A stretch of DNA of 64,000 bases, taken from contig OZ023267.1 in the NCBI GenBank assembly GCA_964006375.1, positions 84,801,406 to 84,865,405 of the forward strand, read 5' to 3'. The position numbers and the translations under genes are program-made. The notes under the pieces are model-generated. The model did no database searches. It was not told the DNA's origin and saw only the letters and a list, made by a program, of their open reading frames with translations. This stretch comes from Tillus elongatus. Lineage: Eukaryota; Arthropoda; Insecta; Coleoptera; Cleridae. This document shows positions 31,801 to 42,914 of the stretch, in pieces (position 1 is the first letter of the stretch; each line of letters starts with the position of its first letter).

Positions 31801-32255
31801 CAGTGCAGCCGCAGCCAAGGCAGCGCCCAGGTGAGACCAGGTGGGGTTTCACCTAGGAGCTTTGTTGTCCCTAAAACATCCTATAGGCGGCCCTCGCAAC
31901 GAACGTGCATACGTTCTTTCTTCTCAATTATTATTTTGCCCTCTAAAGTGTGTCGATCGAAATGACACTATGCCCTTCTTGTCTGTTATTGTATTTACCA
32001 ATTTGAGTACTTCGAAATATCGTAAAGAGCCAGTGTAGTTCACAGTGCAGCCGCAGTCAAGTCAGCGCCCACCTACTTTGTCGACCCTAAAACATCGTAT
32101 AGGCGAAACCCCCAACGAACGTTCATTCGATTTAGTGGTAATTTCGCACAGACGTTACTCCGGTTCTCACGGCCGACCGTCTATTACATGTAACCAACCG
32201 TAGACTTCACGCTTGTTTTTTTCTCTCGTCACTTATGGATCCAGTATGCGCCCTA
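31800..32255 (+). repeat. H2B tail repeat, two tandem partial copies
   Basis: GTTCACAGTGCAGCCGCAGC appears at 31,797 and 32,038. The second copy continues through CGTCTATTACATG to CTCTCGTCACTTATGG. No gene. Confidence 0.75.
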
Positions 32256-32880
32256 CCCTTGTTAACGTTGCTGGAAACCAGACTCCCCTTCCCTCCAGGT
32301 CGAGACTACCCACTAAACACCACCTTGAAACCTAGAGAGGTGGCGTAAACCACTCGCTGGAATTGCTTCACCACGTCCCTAACTCTTGTTGTTTTAAGAA
32401 CTTCTACATCCTGTCTTTATCCTCCTTTGACTTCGTAATTTCTACGCCTTCTATTCCCACAGTATTCCACACCATTTCACTTCCCAGCATATGCTCCACC
32501 ACATTATCTGCTGTTAAATTTCTGCCAATATTATTTATATTTGTTCTTTCATTTGCAGCCATCTTGCGCACTCAAAAACGGTGTGTTCTGGCATATCTCT
32601 ATCACCACATTCTTATTTGTCAACTATTTTCGTTTTACTCAGGTAAGACCTGAAACGCCCATGACCTGACAGAAATTGGGTAAAATAATAACCCACCTCC
32701 CAATGCTGTCTCGATATCCATGTCTATATATGTGGAATGAGCCTCTTTGTCCACTGGGATGTTGACTTTTACTGTTCCGATTCTCGCTGCCACTTCAGCA
32801 GTTTCGGTACTTGCTCCTTTTAATCTTTTCTTCTATTTTCGTCTCTTTCGTAAGTTACCTCTATTGCCAATAATTAATTA
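32256..32880 (-). pseudogene. R1-like non-LTR element, 3' end
   Basis: Minus strand carries a decayed CCHC end (GDRDMPEHTVFECARW near 32,600-32,560) after GHGRFRSYL-type words, and upstream VKVNIPVDKEAHST near 32,770. C-x2-C...H-x4-C after an RT is the C-terminal zinc finger of R1-group elements. The inverted sister copy at 52,850-53,440 is clearer. Confidence 0.6.
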
Positions 32881-33230
32881 AGCAAGCGCCACCATTGAAA
32901 ATAAATTTAAGAACATGTTTGTTACTAAACATTAGAGGTAAAAAGAAGTTTAGTGAAGAAGCAGTGGCAGCAGTTTTGGTTATGGTGGAGATACGCATAG
33001 TGGAGTTTAGTTGGAATCAAATAAAATAGTTAGTTGCATAAAAACCAATTCTAGCAAACCTTCTATTATAGTATTTTAGTTAAATTTCATCATTATTGAA
33101 GTCTAAGTGTTTGTATAAATGATGCAACTCTTCATAATTGTAAGCTCTATCAGGTTTAAGCATCAAGTGATTCTTTCGAATGTTTTCAGCAAGTTTTGTT
33201 TTGTGCTGTACTAAAATAATATCTTTTTGT
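32881..33230. pseudogene. Fibre-like fragment (+) joined to ORF-B N-terminal fragment (-)
   Basis: ATTGAAAATAAATTTAAGAA encodes IENKFKNMF of the fibre-like ORF. From 33,040 the minus strand carries the KLAENIRKNHLMLKP and NYEELHHLYKHLDFN segment of ORF-B. The region is the unoccupied counterpart of the SINE-carrying copy at 52,290-52,840. Confidence 0.45.
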
Positions 33231-33234
33231 TACC

Positions 33235-33490
33235 GTGCTATGAGAGACAAACTGTTTGGCGTTTTAAGGTATATTAGCTTTGAGTGGGTTGTCTCTCTAC
33301 CTATCTATTGTTAGCTGCCTATCACCACAGCTCTTGGACAGCTGTGTGTCTAACACTACTGATGTTAGCCAGCTAATAGTTTCACACGACAGCTGTTGGA
33401 CAGCTCTTAGACAACGGTCTGTCGTGATACTGTATACCTATGTAATATTTTCATAGACTATATAAGAGAGCTTTTGGCAATTCGTTAATA
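33235..33490 (+). promoter_or_regulatory. CAGCTGT-rich segment with TATA box (copy 2)
   Basis: Between TTACCGTGCTATGAGAGAC and the capsid fragment are ACAGCTCTTGGACAGCTGTG, GACAGCTGTTGGACAGCTC and then GACTATATAAGAGAGC at about 33,457. Same order as at 6.2, 50.9 and 52.1 kb. Confidence 0.5.
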
Positions 33491-33930
33491 GTGATAACTA
33501 CAAATTGCTCCAATTTGGTTGCCGCAGCAGATGCAGATAAAGCTTTAATGTTTAACATTGAAGGCATGGTACTACGTATTCACCCAAACGATGTCATACA
33601 ACAGCACTTAGTAAAGTCGACTACTATGGATAAAAAGATTCTTATACCATATAGAAAATGGGTAATGTATGAATACCGAATCTCAAAAATTCAACTTAAG
33701 GCTTGTGGTCCATTAAGACATCCTCAAACGCTGACCAGACAAGATTTGGTATTGTAAGATTTGAAACGGATTGATACAATAACGTTGGAAAATACATTCG
33801 AGATTTAAGACTTCGCTTAAATTACAAGGAAATCCACACAGGTATGATCTGAACTTAAACCAAGTAAATTACATCGAGCGTACGTATGTTGCTAGAGAAA
33901 CAACACCTACCTTGAATTACAAGGCTTTTA
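33491..33930 (+). pseudogene. Polinton-like capsid C-terminal fragment (copy 2)
   Basis: Open at 33,491-33,757: NCSNLVAAADADKALMFNIE, HPNDVIQQHLVKSTTMDKKI, RKWVMYEYRISKIQ. A frameshift precedes RQDLVL. The later part (LRLNYKEIHTG) is in other frames. Confidence 0.45.
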
Positions 33931-33944
33931 TTTGTTTGACCGAT

Positions 33945-34250
33945 GCTACATTTCACTCATCAGACCTTTTTTTTTCTTCTCCATTATTATTTTGCCCTCT
34001 GAAGTGTGTCGATCGAAATGCCACCACGCCCTTCTTGTCTGTTATTGTATTTGCCAATTTGAGAAGTTCGAAATATCGTGAAGAGCAAGCGTAGTTCACA
34101 GTGCAGCCGCAGCCAAGTCAGTGCCCAGGTGAGACTCCGCCTACTTTGTTGTTCCTAAAACGTCCTATACGCGGCACTCGCAACGAACGTTCATACGATT
34201 TACTGGTAATTTCGCACAGACGTTGCTACGGTTCTCACGGCGGAACGTCT
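33945..34250 (+). repeat. H2B tail repeat (copy 4)
   Basis: Nearly identical to 24,255-24,480 and to the reverse complement of 47,350-47,640. Contains CGTCTATATAAGTAACCGAC, a TATA-like word, near 34,241. Confidence 0.8.
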
Positions 34251-34709
34251 ATATAAGTAACCGACCGTAAACTTAACGCTCTTTTCTTTCTCGTCACTTT
34301 TGGATCCCGTATCCGCCCTACCCTTGTTAACGTTGCTGGACACCGTAAAGTGATAAAACCACGAATCTCTGCATTCCGCAGCTTGACGGTTACTGTTCTC
34401 AGTGTTCTTCGTCCCACTAGCAGTATACTTTCAGTTTTGTGAAGCTCAAATCAGAGACCACTATTTTCGATCCAGTTTTGCACCCTTGCCAGTGACCAGT
34501 TGATATTATTCTCTAGGTCACCCTTATTTACTCCGCTTACAATCACCGCCAAATGATCTGCATACCCTATAATAGCTGTGTTGTTTAAGGACTCCAGACT
34601 AAAGCGCTTATCGTAATACATGTTCCACAGTGTTGGTCCTGACGCACGCCACATGTAGCATGAATCCGATATCCCTGTCCAATCAGTATCTATTTGCAAA
34701 CTGGGACAA
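34250..34709 (-). pseudogene. R1-like non-LTR RT fragment
   Basis: Minus strand: GPTLWNMYYDKRFSLESLNN, TAIIGYADHLAVIVSG, NINWSLARVQNWIENSGL and LVGRRTLRTVTVKLRNAEIR. The catalytic Y/FADD box reads YADH, so the last Asp is lost, as also at 47.0 and 61.6 kb. It is cut at 34,709 by the young non-LTR insertion. Confidence 0.75.
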
Positions 34710-34990
34710 TAGGCATGGATGCAAAATGATGAAAATGTTTTGTATCCTCCTACTATGTCGAAAATCATAACTACTGGACAATTGATAGTCCCTTTATTAA
34801 TCTTATTTTTAAAGGGGTAGACATTGATCCAATCCAATCCATAGCAGGTGGTAGTGGAATTTTCCTTTATGTAATAGTAAAGGATTTTTTCACGCCCGAG
34901 GAGGTACCACCCCATACATCAAGGGGCCGGTGAAGTCCCAACGGACGTTTCCGGTTCTGGTGTATGAGTCGGTTTCCCTTATAAGCAAAA

Positions 34991-37957
34991 ATGATGATGG
35001 CTCCTCCTTGTATAAAATATTCCGGAGGCAAAATACCCCTCCATTCGGATCTCCGGGAGAGGGGTGTACAGGGGGCGCCAACATCAAGATTTAACATATC
35101 CTTTTCGAATATATGTGGCCTAAATTCTAACCTGAACTCCGTCCACCATTTCCTCCAGGCTAACAGGCCCCAACTCCTCTCCCTCACCGAAACCCAAATC
35201 AGTGCCAAAACAGCCACTAATCACCTTAATTTCCCGGGGTATGAGCTCCTTACTGCCTTTAGATTGCATGGAGGCGTGTGCGCATACGTCCGTAGCAATC
35301 TACCCTGCACCAGACTTCCCAATTTAGAAGCTGGAAGAAAAGACATACTATGGATAAAACTCTCTCTCAGGGCTGCAACTAAATTCACCTGTTGCATTTA
35401 CCGGTCACCTTCTGACAACAACTTTGTCCAGCTCTTTGACTACCTTTCTGAAAAAACCGACTATCTGATTTCTGAATATCCTTCCTCCGAGGTCACTATT
35501 CTTGGCGACTTCAATGTCCATAATAAGGAATGGCTAGGATCTTCAAAAACCGATCCACAAGGGAGAGCAGCGGAGGCCTTTGCAGTCAGCAATTCTTTGG
35601 CCAATATGGTTCAGCAACCTACTTACTTTCCTCGTATCCCAACACACAGCTCAAATCCCTTGGATCTCCTTCTTACTACAAATCCTGAATGCTATAAGAT
35701 ATCAGTCACCGCCCCCCTTGGTCGCTCAGACCACGGCATGGTCACTGCTTCCTGTGCAATGCAACCCGAGGTCACACAGTCATCACACCCACGTATCGTT
35801 TGGCACTACAACTCCGCAAACTGGGACGAAATGCGGGATTACTTTTCCTCATTTCCATGGGCGTCTGTCTGCTTCTCTCATCCTGACCCCTCTGATATCT
35901 CACAAAACGTCACCGAAATTATCCAAGCTGGCATGGAATTATTTATTCCACGTACACAGAAAACCTCTTCAGCCACTCAAAAGCCCTGGTTCTCTAAATC
36001 CTGTGACAAGGCCAGACTTGAAAAGGTCAAAGCTCACAAAACGCTTCTACACAATCCCAGTCAAGAAAATCGTCAAGCATTCAACGACGCAAGAAACCGC
36101 TATGTCCGCATTCTTTCTGAGGCAAAAAACTCGTTTAATAACCACATCAAAAACAAAGTCCTCTCAAGCTCCAACGGCGGCAAACCCTTCTGGACTCTTG
36201 CTAAGTCTATTGGGAATAATTTCTGCAAGAGCACGTTCCCACCTCTTGTCTCAGGTGATGAAATTGTTTCTACCGCCCTGGGCAAGGCTGAACTTTTTGC
36301 TTCGTTGTTCGCCGGAAATTCTACTCTCAACCCACCTCCAAATGTTCAACCACCAACAGTCCCCAATGTCGCGCATAAAATGACTGATATCATTTTCAAA
36401 ACTAAAAAGGTACGAAAGATGCTCTCTTCTCTTAATACCAGGAAAGCCTCTGGCCTTGACGAGATCCCAGCAATTGTTCTCAAAAAATGCGCACCAGAAC
36501 TTGCTCCTGTCCTGACTCGTCTGTTTCAGATATCTTACAATAAAGGCATATTCCCTAGTAACTGGAAAACTGCTCGAGTACAACCCATCCCCAAGAAAGG
36601 ATCCAAAGCGCTTCCTAGCAACTACAGGCCTATTTCTCTCCTTTCAGTCATCTCTAAAGTGATGGAAAAGTATATAAACACCGAACTACTAAAATTCCTT
36701 GAAAAACACAGTCTAATCCACGACAGGCAGTATGGATTCCGTCAGCGCAGATCGACTGCCGACCTCCTTTCCTTTGTCACCCATTCTTGGAACAAGTCTA
36801 TGGAACAACATGGTGAATCCCAGATTGTTGCTCTAGACATATCCAAAGCATTCGACCAGGTCTGGCACGCAGCGCTGCTTAATAAACTTCCGGCCTATGG
36901 CCTACCACCAAAACTTTGTACCTGGATAGCAAATTTCCTCTCCAACAGGAGCATATCTGTTGTTGTGAATGGCCATTCCTCTAAACTGTATCCAATTAAT
37001 GCAGGAGTTCCTCAACGTTCAGCTTTAGCCCCTACTTTGTTTCTTCTCCACATCAATGACCTCCTCTCTAGCACATCCAACCCAGTTCACAGTTACGCGG
37101 ACGACAGCACCCTCTACTCAAACATACAATATTCTAAGCCTGTCTCTTTAGCCCAATTAGATGAGGATCGCAGACTCATGGAGGGTTCTGTCTCCGTAGA
37201 CCTCCAAAAAATATTAGACTGGGGAAGTAGAAATCTTGTACAATTCAACCCCACCAAAACTAAGTCTTGCTTTCTTTCTCACAAGAGATACAGCAGCCCT
37301 AGACCCATCACAATGAACAACCAAGTTATTCAAAGTAATGAGTCCTTTTCTCTTGTTGGCATTTCTGTGGATCGAAATCTTAATTGGCACCAACATGTTA
37401 CATCAATTGCAGAAGCGGCTGCTAAGAAATTGGGTTTCCTCTTCCGGGCTCGCAAATACTTTTCACCAACTAATCTCTATACCTTATACACTTCACAAAT
37501 AAGGCCAAACCTCGAATACTGCTCCCACATCTGGGGTGCAGCTGCCGCTTCTACACTCTCTATCCTGGACTCCATTCAAAAGAGAGCTATACGTCTTATC
37601 GGTGACCCTACCCTCACCCAAAGGCTTCCATCCCTTGCCCACCGACGTGCCGTTGGTGACCTCTCTCTCTTTTATAGATATCTGCACGGGCACTGCTCAG
37701 AGGAGCTTTCCTCCATAATTCCCCCACCTGCTGCCCCCAGCAGATCTACCAGGGGAACAGAGCGAATGCACCCTTTTAATGTCCAGGTCACCACACATAG
37801 AACATCTTGTTATGCCCGCTCTTTTGTCCCGATGACTTCCAAGTTGTGGAATTCCTTGCCGGCACATGTTTTTCCTTCTCCTCCGAACCTCCAAACCTTC
37901 AAGTCCAGAATTAACAAGCTGCCTCTTTCCTCCTTGTCAACACCCACGGTACGATAG
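34991..37957 (+). CDS. Endonuclease-reverse transcriptase of non-LTR retrotransposon
   Basis: 988 codons without a stop. EEP endonuclease: ISFSNICGLNSNLNSVHHFL, LLSLTETQIS, GGVCAYVRSNL, CCIYRSPSD, TILGDFNVHNKEWL (Asp/Asn pair), NPLDLLLT and LGRSDHGMV (the SDH motif). RT: KVRKMLSSLNTRKASGLDEI, NYRPISLLSVISKVMEK, HDRQYGFRQRRSTADLL, VALDISKAFDQVWHAAL, GVPQRSALAPTLFLLHINDL and HSYADDSTLY (catalytic YADD), ending with RPNLEYCSHIW and the KLWNSLPAHVFPSP tail. All catalytic acids are intact, but the usual PQGS motif is PQRS. I chose the first Met of three (MMMAPP); true start may be later. Closely resembles Jockey-type elements common in crustaceans and insects. Confidence 0.95.
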   Translation: MMMAPPCIKYSGGKIPLHSDLRERGVQGAPTSRFNISFSNICGLNSNLNSVHHFLQANRPQLLSLTETQISAKTATNHLNFPGYELLTAFRLHGGVCAYVRSNLPCTRLPNLEAGRKDILWIKLSLRAATKFTCCIYRSPSDNNFVQLFDYLSEKTDYLISEYPSSEVTILGDFNVHNKEWLGSSKTDPQGRAAEAFAVSNSLANMVQQPTYFPRIPTHSSNPLDLLLTTNPECYKISVTAPLGRSDHGMVTASCAMQPEVTQSSHPRIVWHYNSANWDEMRDYFSSFPWASVCFSHPDPSDISQNVTEIIQAGMELFIPRTQKTSSATQKPWFSKSCDKARLEKVKAHKTLLHNPSQENRQAFNDARNRYVRILSEAKNSFNNHIKNKVLSSSNGGKPFWTLAKSIGNNFCKSTFPPLVSGDEIVSTALGKAELFASLFAGNSTLNPPPNVQPPTVPNVAHKMTDIIFKTKKVRKMLSSLNTRKASGLDEIPAIVLKKCAPELAPVLTRLFQISYNKGIFPSNWKTARVQPIPKKGSKALPSNYRPISLLSVISKVMEKYINTELLKFLEKHSLIHDRQYGFRQRRSTADLLSFVTHSWNKSMEQHGESQIVALDISKAFDQVWHAALLNKLPAYGLPPKLCTWIANFLSNRSISVVVNGHSSKLYPINAGVPQRSALAPTLFLLHINDLLSSTSNPVHSYADDSTLYSNIQYSKPVSLAQLDEDRRLMEGSVSVDLQKILDWGSRNLVQFNPTKTKSCFLSHKRYSSPRPITMNNQVIQSNESFSLVGISVDRNLNWHQHVTSIAEAAAKKLGFLFRARKYFSPTNLYTLYTSQIRPNLEYCSHIWGAAAASTLSILDSIQKRAIRLIGDPTLTQRLPSLAHRRAVGDLSLFYRYLHGHCSEELSSIIPPPAAPSRSTRGTERMHPFNVQVTTHRTSCYARSFVPMTSKLWNSLPAHVFPSPPNLQTFKSRINKLPLSSLSTPTVR

Positions 37958-37995
37958 TATTTAGGCTGTAAGCCCTCGTGGCGTGTTGTTGACAT

Positions 37996-37999
<4 letters not shown>

Positions 38000-38058
<59 letters not shown>
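38000..38058 (+). repeat. Poly(A) tail of the non-LTR insertion
   Basis: 59 uninterrupted A. Long homogeneous A-runs decay quickly, so this supports recent insertion. Confidence 0.95.
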
Positions 38059-38059
<1 letters not shown>

Positions 38060-39615
38060 CCTTTTTAGAGAACGAATAATAGAGAATGATTCATATACAT
38101 ACTTGAGACAACTATACGACGACTTTAACGGACTAAAAATTTACTTCCATAACATACTAAGCGTAATGAATGCAATGTACAAGTTGGATGATAATTTTTT
38201 TATTTTAACCATTAATTTCACCATTAGCAATATTGATGACACATTTTATCGAATATTTCCAACAACAATTAGAAACCAAGGGGGTATAATGAACAGACTA
38301 GGATCTATATTCAAATCAATAACTGGGAACTTAGATGCGGATGACTGCGACAGAATATATAAAGCTCTCGAAATTTTGAGAAAAGATCAAAATCAAGTAC
38401 ATCAACTTTTTAGGTCACAAACATCACTAATTATAGATGCTATAGCAGAGTTTAATAAAACAATAGAAAAACCTGAACCATAACCCAGAAGCCATAGTAG
38501 CGAGAATAAACGATTTGTAATAGACAATACATAGTCTAAAAAACAACCAAAAACGAATTTTCATAGAGTAAAACATTTGGAAATACTCACACATATCAGT
38601 TATTTGTTAAACAATGTACTAAACATGATATTAACAACAGAATATGCAATTACATTTTCAAAATTATACACGTATCATACGTCAATACTGAAACCAAAGT
38701 TAATATCAAAAGAATTAGAAACCATTTAAACCATATCTCAAAATCAAAATTAATAAAAAGATCCGACATTTAACTTTACGAAAAAATATTTAAAATAAAA
38801 ACAGTTCAAATTGACTTTAAAATTATATTCCAAAGAGATATACCTTTAGTAGACAAACCAGACTATATTTATTATCAATTCTATGCATTACCAGTCCCTA
38901 AATATCCGTATACCTTTAAAATGATTGTCGCTAGAAACAAGTACCTAATCCTTAGCGCAAACACTACGCTTACAGAAACGAAAAGTGTAGGAATCTAGAC
39001 CAAACATACTTTTGTGAAAATGACAACCCGACAGCACTAAACAACAACAACCCATGCGAAATTAAACTGATCAACTTCCAGAAACCAATAAACAATTGCA
39101 AACAAGAACTGGCCAAATTAACAAAAACAACAGTCTCTAAATATGGCAATACACAATACATAATAGTGGCACCAGAAGAAACGAAGATCAAACTTAGCTG
39201 CGAAGAAACCAAAATAATCAGCGGAATAAAACTGGCGACTCTGAAACCCAAATGCCAACTTATCACCAATAACGAAAGATTCAGCTCAGTACAAATGGCA
39301 TCGGAAACACAACAATCATTCAATCTCCCAACCATAGAATTGGTAACAAATAAAGCACCCATCTTCCCAGACAAATTACCAGAATCAAAATTAGAAAATG
39401 TCCCACTGCACGATTTGAACAATATCAAATCCCAGTTACAATAAATCGATGGCAGAATTCCAGGAACCATCAATTTGCCCATATACCACCCTAGTGTATG
39501 GACAATTATATTATACATTATGATGGTAATAACAATAATCAGAATAACTTCAAGATACATCTTGCAGAAGTCAAAAAAGAAAACTGCTGACTCCAAACCA
39601 ACCACTTTCCGATGA
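38059..39615 (+). pseudogene. Errantivirus-like env, lineage 2 (plus-strand copy)
   Basis: From 38,070 the frame reads ERIIENDSYTYLRQLYDDFN, then an ectodomain with NQGGIMNRLGSIFKSITGNL: the fusion-peptide region just after the protease site, whose basic residues are lost here (RNQGG). After decayed sequence, the C-terminal part (39,166-39,444) has IVAPEETKIKLSCEETK. A membrane segment near 39,500-39,550 (TIILYIMMVITIIRITSRYI) and a KSKKK tail end at 39,615. Several stops lie between. The inverted copy is at 45,370-46,890. Confidence 0.65.
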
Positions 39616-39639
39616 CTATTTGGAACGAACCATAGGCAA

Positions 39640-39804
39640 CTTATCATCTTTATTATTATTCATAAGTATTGTGTGTAACTATAATCAATGAATTTTTTAA
39701 AAATTCAAGTGTGTTAACAAGAAAGTTAACTCGCGAAAGGTGTTATCATGAAAAGGTATATTAAAGAGGTGTTATTGAAATGTGATTACAGCGGGGATGT
39801 CATC

Positions 39805-39807
<3 letters not shown>
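39640..39807 (+). repeat. Lineage-2 gypsy 3' flank/LTR segment
   Basis: From TTATTATTATTCATAAGTAT through GTTAACTCGCGAAAGGTGTT to GGGGATGTCATCTATTATA. Reverse complements of it follow (TA)n at 44,219-44,380 and 44,942-45,110. Confidence 0.65.

Positions 39808-39894
<87 letters not shown>
39808..39894. repeat. (TA)n microsatellite
   Basis: About 87 bases of TA at the end of the lineage-2 segment; the inverted copies at 44.1 and 44.9 kb end in (TA)n at the same base. Confidence 0.95.
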
Positions 39895-39897
<3 letters not shown>

Positions 39898-41030
39898 CGT
39901 GTTTCGGGGGTACGTAATGTATTGTGTTAGTATGGGTGTTTTTATATATTGTTGTATTTTTGTATAGTGTATTGTATTTTATTGTAATTTTGAAATTGAT
40001 TATTGTAATATTGAAATAAATGTGTTATTAAAGTTTTTGTTGGTTTTATTATTTTTACTGTATTTTTATTTAAATATAGGTGTTGATATTTGTGTTATTT
40101 GTTTTATTATGTTTTTGTTGGGCGCCTTTTGTTTTATTTTATTATACTGAATTAAATTATGAGTTTATTAAGAAAAAACAATATATACATATATATAATT
40201 TTATCAAATTAAATATCTACCTGGTTTTTGATCTACTTACTATGCCACAGCTATTTTGTTGATACTCTTCTTACCTACAGGGAATGTTTAATAGTTGGGT
40301 CCACCAATGTCGAAAATTCTTACTCTTGGTGCATAGGTATTATATTTGCTGAACTTTTTATATACTGCTAGAGGATTAATTGATCAATGGACAGATATGT
40401 GTGACATTTACAGAAAATAAATTAATGAGCAATATATAATTTGAAATTTAAAAAATATATATTTATTATTATTATTATTTTTATCAAAAAGCTTTTTGTT
40501 TGGTTATTGACTTAATTTTACAAATTTAAATTCTTACTTGGGATCCCGTATATTACTAATTTTAACATACAAATATGCCAGCTTTATTAATGCAATTATG
40601 ACTTATTATTGAGAATTTTATTTCCAATGCTTTGTTTAAAAGAAATGTTATGACTTGCTATGACGGATCTAAATAGTTTCATTGGCATTTATTTATCACT
40701 ATGGTAACGTCGTTTCAGGTGAATTTTGTTGCTTGGCAACAGAAATATTAAAATGGAGGAAATAAGGTTGAATTTCTTACGTTTACTTATCGCCCTCTGG
40801 TGACTCTCACAAGTACTTCATAAATATTTTATATTTAGTTCTTCTTTTGGTATGATTGTCTTTGCAAATGACATTTAACTTCCTGGATTGACGTTGACAT
40901 ATTATTCCTTTATAAAATTTACAGGTTCATTTCTTGTTTTGAATATATATAGGTAATACACTTTTTAACAATTATTGATGCATTACCCCAGAGTTCACTT
41001 GGCTTCCAGCTCATTCACTGTTCTTACTCA
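39895..41030. other. AT-rich unassigned region, no gene seen
   Basis: GT- and AT-rich sequence with AATAAA near 40,014 and short frames only (a 60-codon hydrophobic frame at 40,080 is low-complexity). CTATGGTAACGTCG and TTGCTTGGCAACAG near 40,700 form a loose inverted pair. It is not repeated elsewhere in the window, so it could be host sequence or an unrelated element. Confidence 0.5.
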
Positions 41031-41430
41031 ATTTATGTACGAGTATTCTTGATTGGAGTTATTGTATAGCTGTTTATTGGTAGGTAGTGAGGTAGCTTGT
41101 GAGTTTTCCATAGCAGCCGTAACAGGTTTTCTCAAAAATATTGATTCTAACAGATGATTAGTACCAATTGTTACCAACCTTAATTTGAAAGCTTTGTCCA
41201 TTTTTATCATCTATGTTTAACAACAAATTTAATAGGCTTGTTGCCAAGCATCCAAGTTTTGGTAGTTTTATTATAAATAACACTATATGTTCTATCACGT
41301 GAATGTTTCTCTGTGAAATATTTATCAACATAGTATTTGACACCAATAGGATATGAACTTAACATTCGTTCTGAACTGAACCACCGTTTTTAAGTTAACC
41401 GAGATATATAAAGTGATCAAACCCCCTGTG
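41030..41430 (-). pseudogene. Polinton ORF-A fragment (copy at composite junction)
   Basis: Minus strand: IFLRKPVTAAMENSQATSLP at the C-side and VKYYVDKYFTEKHSRDRTYS on the N-side. It is joined at TTAAATC to a gypsy gag exactly as at 3,579. Confidence 0.5.
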
Positions 41431-41437
41431 TTAAATC

Positions 41438-42000
41438 GTCCAGAGAACATAGAACAAGCATTAAAATTCGTATTTGAGGAAGAAAACTTTAATTATAGAG
41501 ATAAAACGATAAATAAAAATTTTAGTAATAATAGACAAGAAGGACAAAACTGAGCATTCTTCCAAAAACAAAGTAACCCGCCTTTTTATAACGTCCAATT
41601 CAGAGACCATTTTAACCAAATTTCTGACCGTTTCAACAGAATAATAATAACCAATTTAATCATACAAACTTCCAACCCAGACAAAACCAACAATTTACGC
41701 TTAGACAAAATTCCTCGAACCAATTCAGAAGAGCCAAGTTAAATAATCAATTAAATCAAAACGTATGACCTCATACAAATCAAAACATAAACCGAAGCTA
41801 TCCAGAGCCCATGGAATAGGCAGCTCTAATCAAGACTGTCACCGCAGCGACAAAGGCACACAGCTAACCTAAATAACACACAATTTGTTGATAATAGTAT
41901 AAACGACGTAAATTACGAAATAGATTATGTAGATTATGAAACATATAATGAAAATTCGCAATCAGAATTGTACGATGTATATAACCAAAATTTTCCTATA
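41438..42000 (+). pseudogene. Gypsy gag C-terminus (copy 3)
   Basis: RPENIEQALKFVFEEENFNY, NRQEGQN, then frameshifts; NQFNHTNFQPRQNQQF and PEPME remain. The TTTTAACC stop after the RPF position is shared with the other copies. Confidence 0.65.
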
Positions 42001-42860
42001 GCGAGCTAGTCTATGGACAATTGATAGTAGGTAATAACCATATAAATTTTCACACAAATAGTTTACCTAATAAGGGCAGTGATAGTAGTTGTAATTATAA
42101 GGAGAGAATGAATGACTATAGAAATAACTTAATCTTGAACATGAACAATTACGCAAGGGACAGTCGACAAATGCATTCTGTTGACCGAGCTGATGCAGAA
42201 AAACCAACGAAGACCATTCAACAGGACAATGATAGCATTATGATTTATCTTAATTCTTGGTTTGCCAGTAGTAATAAGATAAGTAATTAAACAAAAGCCC
42301 ACAGAGCAGTTTAGATGAAGTTCCCACTACAAACAAATATTGTAATGAGCAAACTGATCATATTAGTTTAAATAATATACAGGGTGTTCAAACAAAAAGC
42401 AAAAACCAGTTACAGTTTAGTATTAAGTTAATTAAGCAGTCGAATAAGACACAAAGTAGAGATAAGGAAACAGTAAGAAAACAATATATGGATGAACCGT
42501 TAGCCTAGTACGATAACACGGAAACAAAAACTAGGTTAAATACGGAAAACTAAGCAAAACAAAACCTAAAATATAAACATCTGATAAAAAAATTGCAATA
42601 AATAAACATAGTAGTATGGAAACAAACCCTTTAAAAATTCCAACACAACTAATAATTCTGAAGCTAAAATACCTAATTTGCAAGAATTAAAAAAAGCATC
42701 AGAGATAAGAGACCAAATCATGTTCTCTCATGAAGACCTATGATGAAAGACAATTTTTTTTCAAAGATGAGGAAGGAAATTAAAGATTATATTACGACTT
42801 GTGACTATTGCAACAAAAAAGAATACAATCTGTTTTCATTAAACAAATTAAATAAATAAT
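42001..42860 (+). pseudogene. Gypsy pol remnant with integrase zinc-finger piece
   Basis: Parallel to 4,131-4,965: MNDYRNNLILNMNNYARDSR, SRQMHSVDRADAEKPTKTI, then EAKIPNLQELKKASEIRDQI, MFSHE and a deletion of the second His, ending KDYITTCDYC. More decayed than copy 1. Confidence 0.6.
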
Positions 42861-42914
42861 TGAATTACATTACCTAAATAAATTAAAAACTCGAAAATCG
42901 GATAATCAAACGCG

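Larger units (their letters stand above)
34710..38058 (+). mobile_element. Jockey-superfamily non-LTR retrotransposon, young insertion
   Basis: The empty site is visible in the inverted sister copy near 46,898, where CTGGGACAA joins GCCTTTTC directly. Here CTGGGACAA ends at 34,709 and GCCTTTTT resumes at 38,059. The insert has about 280 bases of leader, one long ORF, a 42-bp 3' region and a run of 59 A. Any target duplication is hidden in or next to the A-run. No gag-like ORF1 is present, so it is either a single-ORF family or 5'-truncated. Confidence 0.85.

Noticed and set aside
34991..37957. RTE-clade assignment for the intact element, suggested by its single ORF
   Set aside because: The RT has GVPQ-S and YADDSTLY rather than the GVRQGD and FADD words of RTE, so a Jockey/CR1-type group fits better.
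37983..38483. 166-codon frame starting with a poly-lysine run
   Set aside because: The lysines are the poly(A) tail of the non-LTR insertion. Only the part after 38,059 is env sequence, fused by chance to an upstream ATG.
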